NCBI GenBank assembly: GCA_030063045.1
Contig: JAQSEB010000252.1
Location: forward strand, 248,001 to 312,000
Reading direction: 5' to 3'
Source of the DNA: Pratylenchus scribneri
Taxonomy: Eukaryota > Nematoda > Chromadorea > Rhabditida > Pratylenchidae
DNA length: 64,000 nt
Part shown: piece after piece, positions 59,201 through 64,000 of the stretch
How positions within the stretch are numbered: position 1 is the stretch's first letter
Layout: the number at the start of each line of letters is the position of its first letter
Program-made: the position numbers and the translations under genes
The notes under the pieces: generated by a model
The model's database searches: none
Told to the model about the DNA's origin: nothing
Seen by the model: the letters and a program-made list of their open reading frames with translations, nothing else

Positions 59201-62200
59201 GATATTGGCTGATTAAGAGCAAAAAAATGATTAGAAAAAATCGAAAGTGAGCGCCAGGATGTCCGCTCATCGCCAGGGTATCCGCATAGAGCTTGGGTAT
59301 GGGCTAGGGTCTAGGGTTAGGGCTAGGGGTTCGGGTTAGGTAGGTAGGGTAGGGGAAAAATTTCAAAAAACTTGAAAATTCCTAAAAAAATTCGAAAAAT
59401 CATGGAAAAAACTGAGAAAAATCCCGAAAATCGGCGAAAAATCGATGAAAAACGGGCCTCGCCGGAGGCGATTTTCAAATTGAAAAATGAAAAATTCCAA
59501 AAAAAAATTCGCCTCGGCCAGCCTAAAGGCGTGGCCGAGTTTTGAAATATTCTTTTTAGAAAAAATCGGCCCGGAAAAAAATCGAAAAAAAGCCTGGAAG
59601 GCAGAGGATGGAAAAAAAGAAAATAATAGAAAAACAGAGATAAAAAGAGAAAGAAAAAAAATAAGAAAAAAAAAGTTAGAATTGACTAAGAAAAAACTAA
59701 GAAATTTAGAAAAGAAAGGAGGCGAATAGGCAGGTAAGTGTGATTAGAAAAAGAGAGGATACTGTATTATTAGAAGAGAAAAATTAGTAGGGGCTTAGGT
59801 ATAGGGTTTCTAGGGCCCTTGGGGGGAAGAGATTAAAAAATAGAAAAACAACTAAGAATTGTAGAAAAACTAAGAAAAACAATAGAAGCCAATAGATATT
59901 GGCTGATTAAGAGCAAAAAAATGATTAGAAAAAATCGAAAGTGAGCGCCAGGATGTCCGCTCATCGCCAGGGTATCCGCATAGAGCTTGGGTATGGGCTA
60001 GGGTCTAGGGTTAGGGCTAGGGGTTAGGGTTAGGTAGGTAGGGTAGGGGAAAAATTTCAAAAAACTTGAAAATTCCTAAAAAAATTCGAAAAATCATGGA
60101 AAAAACTGAGAAAAATCCCGAAAATCGGCGAAAAATCGATGAAAAACGGGCCTCGCCGGAGGCGATTTTCAAATTGAAAAATGAAAAATTCCAAAAAAAA
60201 TTCGCCTCGGCCGGCCTAAAGGCCAGGCCGAGTTTTGAAAAATTCTTTTTGGGAAAAAATGGCCGAGAAAAAAATTGGAAAAAATATGCCTGGAAGGCAG
60301 AGGCCGAAAAACAAAGAAAATAATTGAAAAACAGAGAAAAAAGTGGAAGAAAAAAACTAAGAAAAAAGTTAGAATTGACTAGGAAAGTTAGAAAAAACTA
60401 AGAAAAAGAAAGGATGCGAATAGGCAGGTAAGTGTGATTAGAAAGAGAGAGAGGATACTGTATTAATAGAAGAGAAAAATTAGTAGGGGCTTAGGTATAG
60501 GGTTTCTAGGGCCCTTGGGGGGAAGAGATTAAAAAATAGAAAAACTAAGAATTGTAGAAAAACTAAGAAAAACAATAGAAGCCAATAGATATTGGCTGAT
60601 TAAGAGCAAAAAAATGATTAGAAAAAATCGAAAGTGAGCGCCAGGATGTCCGCTCATCGCCAGGGTATCCGCATAGAGCTTGGGTATGGGCTAGGGTCTA
60701 GGGTTAGGGCTAGGGGTTCGGGTTAGGTAGGTAGGGTAGGGGAAAAATTTCAAAAAACTTGAAAATTCCTAAAAAAATTCGAAAAATCATGGAAAAAACT
60801 GAGAAAAATCCCGAAAATCGGCGAAAAATCGATGAAAAACGGGCCTCGCCGGAGGCGATTTTCAAATTGAAAAATGAAAAATTCCAAAAAAAATTCGCCT
60901 CGGCCGGCCTAAAGGCCAGGCCGAGTTTTGAAAAATTCTTTTTGGGAAAAAATGGCCGAGAAAAAAATTGGAAAAAATATGCCTGGAAGGCAGAGGCCGA
61001 AAAACAAAGAAAATAATTGAAAAACAGAGAAAAAAGTGGAAGAAAAAAACTAAGAAAAAAGTTAGAATTGACTAGGAAAGTTAGAAAAAACTAAGAAAAA
61101 GAAAGGATGCGAATAGGCAGGTAAGTGTGATTAGAAAGAGAGAGAGGATACTGTATTAATAGAAGAGAAAAATTAGTAGGGGCTTAGGTATAGGGTTTCT
61201 AGGGCCCTTGGGGGGAAGAGATTAAAAAATAGAAAAACTAAGAATTGTAGAAAAACTAAGAAAAACAATAGAAGCCAATAGATATTGGCTGATTAAGAGC
61301 AAAAAAATGATTAGAAAAAATCGAAAGTGAGCGCCAGGATGTCCGCTCATCGCCAGGGTATCCGCATAGAGCTTGGGTATGGGCTAGGGTCTAGGGTTAG
61401 GGCTAGGGGTTCGGGTTAGGTAGGTAGGGTAGGGGAAAAATTTCAAAAAACTTGAAAATTCCTAAAAAAATTCGAAAAATCATGGAAAAAACTGAGAAAA
61501 ATCCCGAAAATCGGCGAAAAATCGATGAAAAACGGGCCTCGCCGGAGGCGATTTTCAAATTGAAAAATGAAAAATTCCAAAAAAAAATTCGCCTCGGCCA
61601 GCCTAAAGGCGTGGCCGAGTTTTGAAATATTCTTTTTAGAAAAAATCGGCCCGGAAAAAAATCGAAAAAAAGCCTGGAAGGCAGAGGATGGAAAAAAAGA
61701 AAATAATAGAAAAACAGAGATAAAAAGAGAAAGAAAAAAAATAAGAAAAAAAAAGTTAGAATTGACTAAGAAAAAACTAAGAAATTTAGAAAAGAAAGGA
61801 GGCGAATAGGCAGGTAAGTGTGATTAGAAAAAGAGAGGATACTGTATTATTAGAAGAGAAAAATTAGTAGGGGCTTAGGTATAGGGTTTCTAGGGCCCTT
61901 GGGGGGAAGAGATTAAAAAATAGAAAAACAACTAAGAATTGTAGAAAAACTAAGAAAAACAATAGAAGCCAATAGATATTGGCTGATTAAGAGCAAAAAA
62001 ATGATTAGAAAAAATCGAAAGTGAGCGCCAGGATGTCCGCTCATCGCCAGGGTATCCGCATAGAGCTTGGGTATGGGCTAGGGTCTAGGGTTAGGGCTAG
62101 GGGTTAGGGTTAGGTAGGTAGGGTAGGGGAAAAATTTCAAAAAACTTGAAAATTCCTAAAAAAATTCGAAAAATCATGGAAAAAACTGAGAAAAATCCCG

Positions 62201-64000
62201 AAAATCGGCGAAAAATCGATGAAAAACGGGCCTCGCCGGAGGCGATTTTCAAATTGAAAAATGAAAAATTCCAAAAAAAATTCGCCTCGGCCGGCCTAAA
62301 GGCCAGGCCGAGTTTTGAAAAATTCTTTTTGGGAAAAAATGGCCGAGAAAAAAATTGGAAAAAATATGCCTGGAAGGCAGAGGCCGAAAAACAAAGAAAA
62401 TAATTGAAAAACAGAGAAAAAAGTGGAAGAAAAAAACTAAGAAAAAAGTTAGAATTGACTAGGAAAGTTAGAAAAAACTAAGAAAAAGAAAGGATGCGAA
62501 TAGGCAGGTAAGTGTGATTAGAAAGAGAGAGAGGATACTGTATTAATAGAAGAGAAAAATTAGTAGGGGCTTAGGTATAGGGTTTCTAGGGCCCTTGGGG
62601 GGAAGAGATTAAAAAATAGAAAAACTAAGAATTGTAGAAAAACTAAGAAAAACAATAGAAGCCAATAGATATTGGCTGATTAAGAGCAAAAAAATGATTA
62701 GAAAAAATCGAAAGTGAGCGCCAGGATGTCCGCTCATCGCCAGGGTATCCGCATAGAGCTTGGGTATGGGCTAGGGTCTAGGGTTAGGGCTAGGGGTTCG
62801 GGTTAGGTAGGTAGGGTAGGGGAAAAATTTCAAAAAACTTGAAAATTCCTAAAAAAATTCGAAAAATCATGGAAAAAACTGAGAAAAATCCCGAAAATCG
62901 GCGAAAAATCGATGAAAAACGGGCCTCGCCGGAGGCGATTTTCAAATTGAAAAATGAAAAATTCCAAAAAAAAATTCGCCTCGGCCAGCCTAAAGGCGTG
63001 GCCGAGTTTTGAAATATTCTTTTTAGAAAAAATCGGCCCGGAAAAAAATCGAAAAAAAGCCTGGAAGGCAGAGGATGGAAAAAAAGAAAATAATAGAAAA
63101 ACAGAGATAAAAAGAGAAAGAAAAAAAATAAGAAAAAAAAAGTTAGAATTGACTAAGAAAAAACTAAGAAATTTAGAAAAGAAAGGAGGCGAATAGGCAG
63201 GTAAGTGTGATTAGAAAAAGAGAGGATACTGTATTATTAGAAGAGAAAAATTAGTAGGGGCTTAGGTATAGGGTTTCTAGGGCCCTTGGGGGGAAGAGAT
63301 TAAAAAATAGAAAAACAACTAAGAATTGTAGAAAAACTAAGAAAAACAATAGAAGCCAATAGATATTGGCTGATTAAGAGCAAAAAAATGATTAGAAAAA
63401 ATCGAAAGTGAGCGCCAGGATGTCCGCTCATCGCCAGGGTATCCGCATAGAGCTTGGGTATGGGCTAGGGTCTAGGGTTAGGGCTAGGGGTTAGGGTTAG
63501 GTAGGTAGGGTAGGGGAAAAATTTCAAAAAACTTGAAAATTCCTAAAAAAATTCGAAAAATCATGGAAAAAACTGAGAAAAATCCCGAAAATCGGCGAAA
63601 AATCGATGAAAAACGGGCCTCGCCGGAGGCGATTTTCAAATTGAAAAATGAAAAATTCCAAAAAAAATTCGCCTCGGCCGGCCTAAAGGCCAGGCCGAGT
63701 TTTGAAAAATTCTTTTTGGGAAAAAATGGCCGAGAAAAAAATTGGAAAAAATATGCCTGGAAGGCAGAGGCCGAAAAACAAAGAAAATAATTGAAAAACA
63801 GAGAAAAAAGTGGAAGAAAAAAACTAAGAAAAAAGTTAGAATTGACTAGGAAAGTTAGAAAAAACTAAGAAAAAGAAAGGATGCGAATAGGCAGGTAAGT
63901 GTGATTAGAAAGAGAGAGAGGATACTGTATTAATAGAAGAGAAAAATTAGTAGGGGCTTAGGTATAGGGTTTCTAGGGCCCTTGGGGGGAAGAGATTAAA

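Larger units (their letters stand above)
38935..64000. repeat. 693/694-bp satellite array, about 30 units, running off the window
   Basis: Head-to-tail units begin GCAGGTAAGTGTGATTAG at 38935 and then (after the inserted retrotransposon) at 43783, 44477, 45170, 45864, 46557 and so on to the window end. Unit 0 (38935-39619) is divergent. The other 29 are nearly identical within two types: A, with GGCCGGCCTAAAGGCCAGG, and B, with GGCCAGCCTAAAGGCGTGG. The order from 43783 is ABAABAAAAAABABABABABAABAABABA. The + strand is strongly purine-rich. The 80-85-codon open frames in each unit are Lys-rich and follow the A-tracts; I do not regard them as genes. Exact array length may also reflect assembly. 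Confidence 0.97.

Noticed and set aside
44119..63790. Repeated 80- and 85-codon open frames in every satellite unit, a possible tandem gene family
   Set aside because: Lys-rich translations of the phased A-tract block, identical only because the units are; start codons are non-ATG and no motif is present.
38935..64000. CRISPR-like array because of regular repeats
   Set aside because: Head-to-tail full-length units without unique spacers in a eukaryotic genome; this is a satellite.

Overview
The window looks like nuclear DNA of a nematode. It is AT-rich, its genes are split by many short introns with T-rich 3' splice sites, and its dominant gene is a kettin-type giant muscle protein of ecdysozoan (nematode/insect) type. 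Several introns begin with GC instead of GT; from memory, frequent GC-AG introns are a feature of plant-parasitic cyst nematodes (Heteroderinae), so a tylenchid of that kind is my best guess, but this is not proven here.

Layout. 1-1989: a 31-bp minisatellite and AT-rich DNA, probably inside or upstream of a potassium channel gene. 1990-3138 (+): the last six exons of a Shaw/Kv3-type potassium channel. 3427-4459 (-): four exons of a four-helix, MARVEL-like membrane protein, tail to tail with the channel. 7273-7598 (+): a lone 3' terminal exon whose splice phase would fit the channel as an alternative C-terminus. 7639-8463: a non-autonomous hAT element with 8-bp target duplications. 8711-9937: a foldback, Mutator-like element with a 10-bp duplication.

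11063-36461 (+): a nearly complete kettin gene, read here as 55 exons and about 4,899 residues. It has about 33 immunoglobulin (Ig) domains, mostly separated by the ~35-residue linkers typical of kettin. The reading frame is kept through every junction I assigned. Introns hold a foldback element (11677-12475) and a second hAT element (20477-20887). Four introns are best explained as GC-AG.

36462-38470: AT-rich DNA with no gene seen. 38470-64000: a satellite array of ~693-bp units that runs off the window. It has two main unit types, and its edge is degenerate. Each unit carries ten A-tracts in helical phase (predicted bent DNA), a telomere-like G-quadruplex tract, GC-rich hairpins and a perfect 5' splice-site sequence. 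A recent LTR retrotransposon (39620-43782; equal, apparently identical 540-bp LTRs; 5-bp target duplication) sits inside the array. It encodes a BEL/Pao-type Gag region broken by one in-frame TGA, followed by a long unrecognised reading frame, and shows no reverse transcriptase or integrase. Its leader has four hairpin repeats, one with paired compensatory changes.

The genes do not form a pathway. Kettin acts in the muscle sarcomere and Shaw channels in excitable cells; both could serve neuromuscular function. The rest of the window is mobile and repetitive DNA.
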